DNA of 43,572 bases from Enterovirga sp. (GTDB lineage: Bacteria > Pseudomonadota > Alphaproteobacteria > Rhizobiales > Beijerinckiaceae): positions 1-43,572 of the forward strand of contig JAQGJJ010000129.1 in assembly GCA_028290695.1 (NCBI GenBank), written 5' to 3'. The translations under genes and the position numbers were made by a program. Below the pieces are notes generated by a model that did no database searches, had not been told where the DNA came from, and worked only from the letters and a program-made list of their open reading frames with translations. Below, in pieces: positions 17,108-24,495 of this stretch (position 1 is its first letter; every line of letters begins with the position of its first letter).

Positions 17108-17212
17108 CCGAGGCCGCGGTTCGCGAACCCGAGGAGGGGCCTGGCGCTGGAGAATGACAGCCGCGCCTCTTAGCCTCCGCTAACCCGACCCGCCGGAGGC
17201 GATCATTGGACG

Positions 17213-17869
17213 CTACGGCGACGCTATGGACTCCCTTTCGAGGGCTGCGAGTGTCGCCGGCCGTGATCCCATGCGACGTGCATGCGCGGTCCAGTGCGGG
17301 AAGTCGCGCGCCATGTCGAACTCGAGCAGCCGGCTCCGGCCCCACAGCCAGCAGGTGAAGATGTAGGGGTCCGCGACCGTATATCGCTCCCCGACCACCC
17401 AATCGGTCTGCAACGCGGCGAAGCGGTCCTCCACCTGCTGCCACAGCGACCGGCAAGTGCTGCGGCTGACCCGGATCAGTTCAGCCTTCGCCTCATCGCT
17501 CTCGAGGTAGCGCCCGGGGCGGCCGACATTGGCATAGGCGACGTGAAGGGTGCTCGCGCACCAACTCAACCACTCGCTGCATCGTGCATCCGACTCCAGA
17601 TCCGACGGCCATAAGCCCGCCTCCGGGGAGCAAAGCGCGATGTAGCGCAGGATCGCCGGCGTTTCCGTGAGGACGAAATGGCCGTCAACGAAGACCGGGA
17701 CGCGCGCCTTGCGGTTTAGCGCAACGAAATCCGGCCTGTGCTGCTGGCCTTGCGACGTGTCGACGATGATTGCCTCGTAAGCAACCTCCGCCTCACCAAG
17801 CGCGATATGCGAGGCGAGCGCCACGGTTCCGGGTGACCAGTACAACTTTCTGTTTGTCTCCCGCGCCAT
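17213..17869 (-). CDS. Glutathione S-transferase family protein
   Basis: The 218-residue protein has a thioredoxin-fold N-terminal domain (about 8-85). It includes the cis-proline segment KARVPVFVDG and the glutathione gamma-glutamyl-binding motif as TETPAILRYI (usual ESxAIxxYL). An all-helical C-terminal domain with VVGERYTVADPYIFTCWLW (usual G..ftiAD) follows. It should conjugate glutathione to, or isomerise, an electrophile in the cytoplasm. It lies downstream of the VOC gene on the same strand with a 27-base gap, so the two are probably co-transcribed; a glutathione transferase next to a VOC protein could suit processing of an electrophilic intermediate (inference). Confidence 0.92.
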   Translation of the reverse strand: MARETNRKLYWSPGTVALASHIALGEAEVAYEAIIVDTSQGQQHRPDFVALNRKARVPVFVDGHFVLTETPAILRYIALCSPEAGLWPSDLESDARCSEWLSWCASTLHVAYANVGRPGRYLESDEAKAELIRVSRSTCRSLWQQVEDRFAALQTDWVVGERYTVADPYIFTCWLWGRSRLLEFDMARDFPHWTAHARRMGSRPATLAALERESIASP

Positions 17870-17896
17870 GGGATCTCCTGAGTTGCAGTTTGATCC

Positions 17897-18346
17897 CTAG
17901 TCAGCGCGGGCGGGGGATCCGTCATCGCCCTTCCTGATTTCCTGGTTGATCTCGATTACGTTCATCGACGGATCGAAAACGTAGATCTGCAGAAGTCCAG
18001 GAATCGAGTACTCACCTGCATCAGCGTACATCATGCCGGCCTCGTCCAAGCGTTTCTTGACCGAGTCGATATCTTCTACGCAGATCGCAATATGCCCATT
18101 CGCGACGGGATTGATCGACAGATTATTATCGCGCGCGAATTCGGGGATTGGTCTTGTCACATGCAACCCGTGGTAGCCGTCTCCGAACGAGGAGATCCAT
18201 TCGGGGCCGGTTCGCGTGTTGGTGCTGCCCGTGCCGTATGTCGGATGAGCCTGGTTGAGACCCAAAATGTCGCGATAGAAGACCGTGCTTTTCTCCAGAT
18301 CGTGAGCAGGGATGTTGATGTGGTGAATGAACCAGTTCAATTTCAT
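17897..18346 (-). CDS. VOC-family (glyoxalase/dioxygenase fold) protein
   Basis: The 149-residue protein shows two paired beta-alpha-beta-beta-beta modules: one starts FIHHINIPAHDLEKSTVFYRD and the other NGHIAICVEDIDSVKKRL, ending in MNVIEINQ. Candidate metal ligands are His8 or His9, the His of GHIAI and the Glu of VIEIN, typical of metal-dependent vicinal-oxygen-chelate enzymes (glyoxalase I, extradiol dioxygenases, fosfomycin enzymes). The coding sequence is near 50-53% GC in sampled lines, against about 70% for most neighbours, suggesting a more recent acquisition. It sits 27 bases upstream of the glutathione transferase gene. The reaction cannot be assigned. Confidence 0.9.
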   Translation of the reverse strand: MKLNWFIHHINIPAHDLEKSTVFYRDILGLNQAHPTYGTGSTNTRTGPEWISSFGDGYHGLHVTRPIPEFARDNNLSINPVANGHIAICVEDIDSVKKRLDEAGMMYADAGEYSIPGLLQIYVFDPSMNVIEINQEIRKGDDGSPARAD

Positions 18347-18523
18347 CTCCTCGACTGCGACTGAAGATGGCTGATCGTTGCCAAGAAGATTGACTCGACA
18401 GCAATCGGCCGCGGCAAACGTCCGACTGACGACCTCCGTTTGTAGACCCCTCGGTGCGCCCTCGGGATATGCAGTGATCCCGCCGTCATCTGCCTCGGAG
18501 ACCCACGCCCCGCTGGTCCGTGG

Positions 18524-19924
18524 TCAGGGGACCGTCCTCCACGCCCGATAGAGGGTGGTCAGCTCGTCGAGGCTGGACAGGTCCCCGACCGTCCAGAGAA
18601 GCGCGAGCATGCGGCCGGCCTCGACGGACGGCAGGACCTTCGGAGCCATGGAGAGAAACTTGGCCGTGAAGTCGTCGTCCGACATCGGCCGGTCAGGCTT
18701 GCCCCGCGAGGTATACGCCGCCTCATCGAGCACCCTTCCATCGGTGAGCCGCACGACGATCCGGGAGGCCATCTGCCCCGCGTCGCGGAACCGGCGCTCC
18801 ATCTCGGGATCGGGCTGGACGGAAATGCGCCGCATCAAGGCCGGCAGACGCGGATCCGCGATCCGTTCGGGCTCGAAGCTATCCAGCCCGACGTCACCAT
18901 CGAGAAGCACGACCGCGATCAGGTAAGGCAGGCTGTGATCGGCCGTTTCGCGCGTGGTGGGCGCCCATTTCGCATCCGCGTCGCCCGCACCGCCGCCGAT
19001 CGCCTTCCAGGCGACCTCATAGGTAAAGATCTCGATAGCCGCGACCTCGTCCGGCGCGACCTTCTCCCGAAGCCGCATCATCGCCTCCACCTGCGCGAGC
19101 GAATGCCCGCAGGCGGGCACGGCCTTCGTGAAGACCCGCTCCAGGCCCAGCCGCCCATCGACCGGCGTGCCCAGGCGATCGAGCGTCGCCGGGGCGACGG
19201 CGTCGAAGAAGCCCTGCACGCCCGCGAAGGGCCGCGACGGCCCCGTCAGTCCCGCCCTGGCGAGGCGGGCGGCCCACATCGCGTTGGCGGCGGCCTGGGG
19301 ACCCGCGCATCCCTTCCAGTGCGACAGCTCTCCGGTGCGGGCGACGTGGAGCGGCATGCTCGGGGTGATCGAGATGGCGATCGCATTGGCCAGCGCGTGC
19401 CGATCGAGATCGAGAAGTCGGCCGATTCCGGCGGCGGCCGCGATGCTGATATTGGCACCCTGATCCCAGCCCTTCTCGCGGAGCGGGATCTCGTCCGCGA
19501 TCGTGGCGGCGATTTCGTAGACCACGTGCATGCCGAGCAGCAGATCCGCCCCGCCTTTGCCGGTCATCTCGGCGGCGGCGACCAGCGCCGGAGCCGCATC
19601 GCTCGGGTGGACGCCGCCATTCGGGGCGATCCCGGCGTAGCCGTCGTTGTAGTCGAGATACCGGGTCGCAACGCCGTTCGCGAAGACGGCGTATTCCGGG
19701 GTGCTCGGCTCGGCGACCCCGAACACGGATGCGCCCTCGGTGCTGCGGGCACTCCCGGCCAGATCTCGGCTGATGCGGGACGGCGTCGCGTCGAAGGCGC
19801 CCGCGGCGCAGCCGACGCTGTCGAGATAGCGGCAGGTGGCGGCGTGGACGGCGCTCGCCGGAAGACGATCCAGATCGGCCGCCAGGGCGAAGTCCACGAG
19901 CCGCTCCAGCATCGGGTCTTCCAC
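18524..19924 (-). CDS. MmgE/PrpD family protein
   Basis: The 466-residue protein has the two-part MmgE/PrpD structure: a long helical domain (LERLVDFALAADLDRLPASAVHAATCRYLDSVGCA..., then NGVATRYLDYNDGYAG and HPSDAAPALVAAAE) and a small C-terminal alpha/beta domain. The GTG at 19924 is chosen because GGGAGG lies 8 bases before it and the resulting length is normal for the family. A much longer open frame continues upstream but has no family similarity and runs antisense to the CoA lyase gene. The family includes 2-methylcitrate dehydratase and cis-aconitate decarboxylase; the substrate here is open. It is divergent from the CoA lyase gene and shares a regulatory region with it. Confidence 0.9.
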   Translation of the reverse strand: MEDPMLERLVDFALAADLDRLPASAVHAATCRYLDSVGCAAGAFDATPSRISRDLAGSARSTEGASVFGVAEPSTPEYAVFANGVATRYLDYNDGYAGIAPNGGVHPSDAAPALVAAAEMTGKGGADLLLGMHVVYEIAATIADEIPLREKGWDQGANISIAAAAGIGRLLDLDRHALANAIAISITPSMPLHVARTGELSHWKGCAGPQAAANAMWAARLARAGLTGPSRPFAGVQGFFDAVAPATLDRLGTPVDGRLGLERVFTKAVPACGHSLAQVEAMMRLREKVAPDEVAAIEIFTYEVAWKAIGGGAGDADAKWAPTTRETADHSLPYLIAVVLLDGDVGLDSFEPERIADPRLPALMRRISVQPDPEMERRFRDAGQMASRIVVRLTDGRVLDEAAYTSRGKPDRPMSDDDFTAKFLSMAPKVLPSVEAGRMLALLWTVGDLSSLDELTTLYRAWRTVP

Positions 19925-19985
19925 GTCGACGGCCTCCCACGCCGCCCCTGAGGAGGCGGCCTCGTTGCACTCTTCTGCGACGCAT

Positions 19986-20013
19986 TTCGTAGAACCGCCC
20001 GGACTGCTGTCAA
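19986..20013 (-). promoter_or_regulatory. Candidate promoter of the MmgE/PrpD gene
   Basis: On the reverse strand TTGACA (20008-20013) and TACGAA (19986-19991) are 16 bases apart, about 60 bases before the GTG start. Pattern-based. Confidence 0.35.
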
Positions 20014-20109
20014 GGGAAAGTCGACGCCCTGTCGGTTCTGCTGGCAGAGCAGAGCCAATCGGTTGCGCCCTGTTGACAAGCGTTACGTTCCGGACAGAGA
20101 TGTAAAAAA

Positions 20110-20126
20110 GCCGAATTAAGTTCGGC
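20110..20126. promoter_or_regulatory. Inverted repeat GCCGAA-N5-TTCGGC, candidate operator
   Basis: Perfect 6-base arms with a TTAAG spacer lie in the divergent region between the MmgE/PrpD and CoA-lyase genes, about 100 bases before the lyase start and just after a forward TTGACA. A related site (13 of 17 bases identical, same spacing) occurs at 29923-29939 upstream of the CoA-transferase gene. This suggests a common regulator, perhaps an IclR protein (inference). Confidence 0.5.
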
Positions 20127-20225
20127 GCAAGACGGGGACGAAATGGTTGAGCGGGTTTGTCGTCCGATCGAGGAGCCGCGATCTCCGGCTGCGCCGCATC
20201 GCTCACGTCCTGATGAGGCGCGCCC

Positions 20226-21104
20226 GTGAGCGCCCTCGCCGGAGTCAGGAGCATCCTTGAAACGCCTATCCTCGACGCCCGTAAGTGGGCGAAGATGAAG
20301 AGCGTGGATTGCGACGCCGTTCTTCTGGATCTTGAGGACAGCGTCTCGCCGGCCCGCAAGTTGGAGGCGCGCGAGCGCGTTCTGAAGGAACTCCAGCAAC
20401 CCGAGGCGCTTGGCCGCCGTCTCGGCCTGCCCCGCGTAAACGCCCTCGACACGGAATGGGGCGGCGACGATCTGCGCGCCCTCGCCGAGGCTGGCGTCCG
20501 GCTTCTGATCTACCCCAAGCTCAGCACCGTGGAGGAGCTTGCGGAAGTGCGACGTCGGTCCAACGGCGCCGAGGTGATCGTGATCGTCGAGACGGCACAG
20601 GCCGTGCTCAACCTCGAGGCTATCGCCCGGGCGGGCGTCGCGGGCTTCATCAACGGCCCTGCCGATCTCGCCAACGATGTCGGCTGGGACATGTTCATCG
20701 ACGGTGCCCTCAATGCTTCGGCGTACGGGTATCTCGCGTCCAAGCTGGTGCTCGTGCAGGCCGCCTTTGCGACGCCTGTCTACGACACGGTCTTCGTCGA
20801 GGATCTCCGGGACCAGGCGCAAGTGAACACCGCCGTGCAGCGCTCGCGCAGCATGGGCTTCGCCGGGGCGGCAACCTTCTATCCCCCCCATGTCAGTGTC
20901 ATCAACGAGGCCTTCAGCCCGTCTGCCGACCAGGTGAGCCGCGCGATGAGGACGGTCGAGGCCTACGAAGACGCGCTGGCGAAAGGTGACGCAGCCGTTC
21001 GGATCGGCGGCGAAGCCGTCATCGTCCAGTACTACAAGAAAGCCCAAGGCGTGCTGGCCCGCGCGGGCATCATACGCAACCGGGACGCCGGCCAATTGGA
21101 CTGA
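20226..21104 (+). CDS. CoA ester lyase, HpcH/HpaI (CitE-like) family
   Basis: The 292-residue protein has the CitE-type TIM-barrel pattern: RSILETPILDARKWAKMKSVDCDAVLLDLEDSV at the N-terminus (the LDLEDSV motif carries acidic metal ligands), PRVNAL, IYPKLST, VIVIVETAQAVLNL (second Glu ligand) and AATFYPPHVSVINEAF near the end. Members cleave or form C-C bonds in beta-hydroxyacyl-CoAs such as citramalyl-CoA, malyl-CoA or citryl-CoA using magnesium. The C-terminal extension beyond PSADQVSRAMRTVEAYEDALA, with YYKKAQGVLARAGI, is also normal for the family. A GTG start is used. It is followed 34 bases later by the third LivK-type gene, with which it is likely co-transcribed. Confidence 0.9.
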   Translation: MSALAGVRSILETPILDARKWAKMKSVDCDAVLLDLEDSVSPARKLEARERVLKELQQPEALGRRLGLPRVNALDTEWGGDDLRALAEAGVRLLIYPKLSTVEELAEVRRRSNGAEVIVIVETAQAVLNLEAIARAGVAGFINGPADLANDVGWDMFIDGALNASAYGYLASKLVLVQAAFATPVYDTVFVEDLRDQAQVNTAVQRSRSMGFAGAATFYPPHVSVINEAFSPSADQVSRAMRTVEAYEDALAKGDAAVRIGGEAVIVQYYKKAQGVLARAGIIRNRDAGQLD

Positions 21105-21138
21105 TCCGAAGAGATCAGCATCGAGGAGGAAATCTAAA

Positions 21139-22332
21139 ATGAGGAAGTTGACCGTTGTTCTAGCGAGCCTATCCGCGTCGTGCGCGCTGGCGCAGGATGC
21201 CGCTCCACCTCTGAAGCTAGGTATGATTGCAGATTTCTCGTCCGTTTACTCGGACGCCGTCGGCAAAGGCACGGCGGCCGCGATCGAGATGGCGATCGAG
21301 GATTTCGGCGGCTCCGTCCTGGGACGCAAGATCGTCCTTCTCCAGGCCGACCACCTCAACAAGCCGGACGTGGGGGCCAACCTGGCGCGACAGTGGATCG
21401 ACATCGAGAAGGTCGACGCCTTTGTCGAAACCCAGAACTCCTCCGTGGCGCTGGCGGTGCTCGACCTCGCTCGCCGTTCGAACAAGGCGAACCTTCTCGT
21501 CTCCCCCGGGTCGGCGGATCTCACCGGCAAGCTCTGCTCGCCCATCACGGTGCACTGGAGCTGGGATACCTACATGGCGGTCAACGCGACCGTGAGGCCG
21601 CTGACCGAAAAGGGCCTCAAGAGCTGGTACTACATCATCCCGGACGCGAATTTCGGTCGCGCGCTGACGGCGGACGCGAAGAAGATCCTGCCCACGATCG
21701 GAGGGACCTTCGTGGGCGAGACGGCGGTGCCGACCGGAACGGCCGATTTCTCCTCCGCTCTCCTGCTGGCACAGGGATCGGGCGCTCAAGTGATCGCGAT
21801 CGGCGGCGGCGGTCAGGACGCATCCAACGCCATCAAACAGGCTGCAGAGTTCGGCCTCACGCCGAAGCAGCAACTCGCCGGCGTCATCACGAGCACGAGC
21901 GAGGTCGTCGGTGCGGGGCTCCAGGCCGCGCAAGGGATGATGCTTCCTGAGACCTTCTACTGGGACCTGAACGACCGCTCGCGCGCCTGGTCGAAGCGCT
22001 TTCGGGAGAAGACCGGCCGGATGCCGAACGCGAACAACGCCGGCTCCTACAGCGCCGTGACGCATCTCCTGAAGGCCATCAAGGCGGTCGGCGGCACGGC
22101 CGGGGACGCGGTCGTCGCGAAGATGCGCGAGCTGCCGATCGAGGATCTCAGCGCCGATCGCGCCCGGCTGCGGGAGGACGGGCGCGTCATGCGGGACGTG
22201 TTCCTGTTCCAGGTGAAGGCGCCCGCCGAGTCCAGCGGGCCGGACGACGTCTACAAGCTGGTCGCGACAGTCCCGGCGGAGAAGGCCTTCCGGCCGCTCT
22301 CCGAGAGCGAGTGCCCGCTCGTGAAGAAATAG
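21139..22332 (+). CDS. ABC transporter substrate-binding protein, LivK type (third paralogue)
   Basis: The 397-residue protein has a short Sec signal (MRKLTVVLASLSASCALAQ). The LivK-like core begins KLGMIADFSSVYSDAVGKGT, with MAIEDFGG, LLQADHLNKPDVGANLARQW and ETFYWDLNDRSRAWSKRFREK segments shared with the two paralogues to the left, and the same C-terminal pattern (AFRPLSESECPLVKK). It is preceded by GAGGAGGA at ideal spacing, which fixes the ATG at 21139 over upstream alternatives. It binds a small solute in the periplasm. It sits between the CoA lyase and the HyuA/HyuB genes, probably in one operon, and there is no permease beside it. Confidence 0.92.
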   Translation: MRKLTVVLASLSASCALAQDAAPPLKLGMIADFSSVYSDAVGKGTAAAIEMAIEDFGGSVLGRKIVLLQADHLNKPDVGANLARQWIDIEKVDAFVETQNSSVALAVLDLARRSNKANLLVSPGSADLTGKLCSPITVHWSWDTYMAVNATVRPLTEKGLKSWYYIIPDANFGRALTADAKKILPTIGGTFVGETAVPTGTADFSSALLLAQGSGAQVIAIGGGGQDASNAIKQAAEFGLTPKQQLAGVITSTSEVVGAGLQAAQGMMLPETFYWDLNDRSRAWSKRFREKTGRMPNANNAGSYSAVTHLLKAIKAVGGTAGDAVVAKMRELPIEDLSADRARLREDGRVMRDVFLFQVKAPAESSGPDDVYKLVATVPAEKAFRPLSESECPLVKK

Positions 22333-22413
22333 CACCCTCCGCGAGGCGACGAGCAGTTCACCGAGCGACGTTTCGTCGGCGCGAAATCCGACGATCACTG
22401 GAGCAGCAGCACG

Positions 22414-24495
22414 ATGACGTGGTCGATCGGAATCGACACCGGTGGGACGTTCACGGATGTGGCCGGCCTGGATCTCGCAACCGGGCGCCTGCACACCGTG
22501 AAGGTGCCCTCCACGCCGCACGATCCGTCCGAGGCCGTGCTCGCCGGCATCGACGCGTTCGTGGCGTCGGTGCCGGGCATGCGATCGGCCGATATCGGCT
22601 TCTTCGCTCACGGCACCACCGTCGCAACGAACGCCGTCATCGAACGCAAGGGCGCGCGATCAGGGCTGCTCATCACCCGCGGAACCGGCGCCGTCTACAT
22701 GGCCCGGTCCTCGGCCCAGCCTATGCCCGGCGAGATGATCGACCCGGGCTACCGCAAGCCCTCACCCCTCATCCCGGGCCGGATGACCCGGGAGATCACG
22801 GAGCGGACACTCTTCGACGGAACCATCGAGACCCCGCTCGACGAGGCCTCGGTCCTCGCCGCGGTGCGGGAGCTCGTGGCCGCAGGCGACGTGGAATCGA
22901 TCGCCATCTGCTTCCTGTTCTCCTTCATGAACCCGACCAGCGAGCTCGCGGCGCGCGACATCATCCATCGGCACCATCCCGACATCCGGGTCTCGCTGTC
23001 GTGCGAATTGCTCCCGGTCATCCGGGAGTACCGCCGCCTGAGCACGACGGTCGCCGATGCCTTTGTCGGGCCGGTGCTGCAGACCTATCTCGGCCGGCTC
23101 GGAGACGGGCTTCGGGCGAGGGACGTGGCCGACGGGCAGTCCTTCATCATGCAGTCGAACGGCGGTCTGATGACGGTCGAGGTCGCGCGCGCGAACCCTG
23201 TCCAGACCCTCCTGTCCGGCCCCGCGGCCTGCGTGATCTCGGGGGCATACCTGTCCGGGATCACCGGCATCCCGAACATCGTGACCTTCGATGTGGGCGG
23301 AACGAGCACGGACGTTGCCCTGATCGTCGGAGGGCAGATCACGGAAACGCAGGCCGGTACGATCGCCGGCCATCACGCCTACGTGCCGATGAACGAGATC
23401 TCGACGATCGGCGCGGGCGGCGGCACGATCGCCCGCGTGGGGCAGGACGGGCGCCTCAAGGTCGGGCCGGACAGCGCGGGTGCCTCTCCCGGGCCCGCCT
23501 GCTACGGGCGGGGTGGCAGCGAACCGACAGTGACGGACGCCGACCTCGTCCTCGGCTATCTGCACCCGAACACGTTCCTGGGCGGCACCTTCCCGATCCA
23601 AGAGGAGGCGGCCCGGAACGCCATCGCCGACGCGGTCGCGCGTCCGCTCGGTCTCGATCTCGACGCGGCCGCGATGGGCATCATCAAGCTCACGACGAGC
23701 CTGATGGAAGGCGAGCTCCGCCTGCGTCTGCTCGCGCGAGGCTACGATCCGCGCGGCTTTGCGCTCGTCGCCGTCGGCGGCGCCGGCCCGCTGCACGCAT
23801 CGCTGATCGCGAGGAACCTCGGCATCCAGCAGGTCATCGTGCCGCCCTATCCGGGCCTGGGCTCGGCCATGGGGCTCCTGCTGACGGACGTGAAGCGCAG
23901 CTATGTGCAATCGCGCCTCCGGCATTTCGACGAGGCGGTGCTGCCGGAGATGGAGACCCTGTTCGCGGCTCTGATCGCGCGCGCGTCGGACGAGGTCGAG
24001 CGCGGCGGCAAGGATCTGGGCGAGGTGCAGCTCGAACGCGTGGTCGACCTCAGATATGTCGGGCAAGGCTACGAGCTGTCGATCCCGCTCGCTCCCGGGC
24101 CCTTGACGCCGGCCTCCATCGAGGCTGCCCGGGCGCGCTTTCACGAGTTGCATCTGGACTTCTACGGCAATGCAGCGCCGGAGAAGCCCCTCGAGATGAT
24201 CAATCTGAGGATCAAGACGACGACTCCGCTCAGAAAGCTGTCGCTGCCTCGGCTGGACTGCGTGGAGGAGGGTACCGTCGCGCAACCCGACGGATGGAGG
24301 GCGGTCTATTTCGAGGAGGGGGGCCGGGTGCAAACCGGGATCTTCCAAAGGAACAAGCTCCGGCCGGGCCATGTCGTGAACGGACCGGCCATCATCGATC
24401 AGATGGACTCGACAACTGTTCTTCTTCCGGCCCAGCGGGCCCGGATCGACGCCTACGGAAACATCCTGATCGCGACTGGCGAGGGAGCGCTCTGA
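22414..24495 (+). CDS. Hydantoinase/oxoprolinase family protein, HyuA-type subunit
   Basis: The 693-residue protein opens with SIGIDTGGTFTDVAGLD, the ATP-binding start of HyuA-type subunits. A second phosphate-binding block, TFDVGGTSTDVALIVGG, and the AVGGAGPLHASLIARNL segment mark the rest of the actin-like fold. Family members are ATP-dependent amidohydrolases (hydantoinase, 5-oxoprolinase) or ATP-dependent carboxylase subunits (acetone and acetophenone carboxylase). Its TGA overlaps the start codon of the HyuB-type gene by one base (TGATG), so the two form an obligate pair. The start follows an 81-base gap after the binding-protein gene and lacks a strong ribosome-binding site. Which of the two activities applies cannot be told from sequence alone. 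Confidence 0.92.
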   Translation: MTWSIGIDTGGTFTDVAGLDLATGRLHTVKVPSTPHDPSEAVLAGIDAFVASVPGMRSADIGFFAHGTTVATNAVIERKGARSGLLITRGTGAVYMARSSAQPMPGEMIDPGYRKPSPLIPGRMTREITERTLFDGTIETPLDEASVLAAVRELVAAGDVESIAICFLFSFMNPTSELAARDIIHRHHPDIRVSLSCELLPVIREYRRLSTTVADAFVGPVLQTYLGRLGDGLRARDVADGQSFIMQSNGGLMTVEVARANPVQTLLSGPAACVISGAYLSGITGIPNIVTFDVGGTSTDVALIVGGQITETQAGTIAGHHAYVPMNEISTIGAGGGTIARVGQDGRLKVGPDSAGASPGPACYGRGGSEPTVTDADLVLGYLHPNTFLGGTFPIQEEAARNAIADAVARPLGLDLDAAAMGIIKLTTSLMEGELRLRLLARGYDPRGFALVAVGGAGPLHASLIARNLGIQQVIVPPYPGLGSAMGLLLTDVKRSYVQSRLRHFDEAVLPEMETLFAALIARASDEVERGGKDLGEVQLERVVDLRYVGQGYELSIPLAPGPLTPASIEAARARFHELHLDFYGNAAPEKPLEMINLRIKTTTPLRKLSLPRLDCVEEGTVAQPDGWRAVYFEEGGRVQTGIFQRNKLRPGHVVNGPAIIDQMDSTTVLLPAQRARIDAYGNILIATGEGAL

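Larger units (their letters stand above)
16557..17212. other. 656-bp stretch without a convincing gene
   Basis: It lies between the start of the second LivK-type gene and the end of the glutathione transferase gene, both on the reverse strand. The left end holds the promoter region of the binding protein, AT-rich on the reverse strand (TTTGCAAAATAATCATAAG) with GGGGG 7 bases before the ATG, plus the palindrome at 16595-16609. Near the right end is a small hairpin. Short open frames here have no recognisable family or plausible start, and I see no RNA gene or insertion-sequence end. Confidence 0.5.
19925..20225. other. Divergent regulatory region between MmgE/PrpD and CoA lyase genes
   Basis: This 301-bp gap holds a good reverse-strand promoter candidate (TTGACA 20008-20013, 16 bases, TACGAA 19986-19991), a forward TTGACA at 20073-20078, and a perfect inverted repeat at 20110-20126. 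It contains no gene. Confidence 0.5.

Noticed and set aside
16557-17212. Transposase remnant in the 656-bp gap
   Set aside because: No recognisable transposase motif or paired terminal repeats could be seen in any frame.
19925-20452. In-frame upstream extension of the MmgE/PrpD gene
   Set aside because: The added 176 residues have no family similarity and run antisense to the CoA lyase gene; a GTG with a good ribosome-binding site at 19924 gives the normal length.
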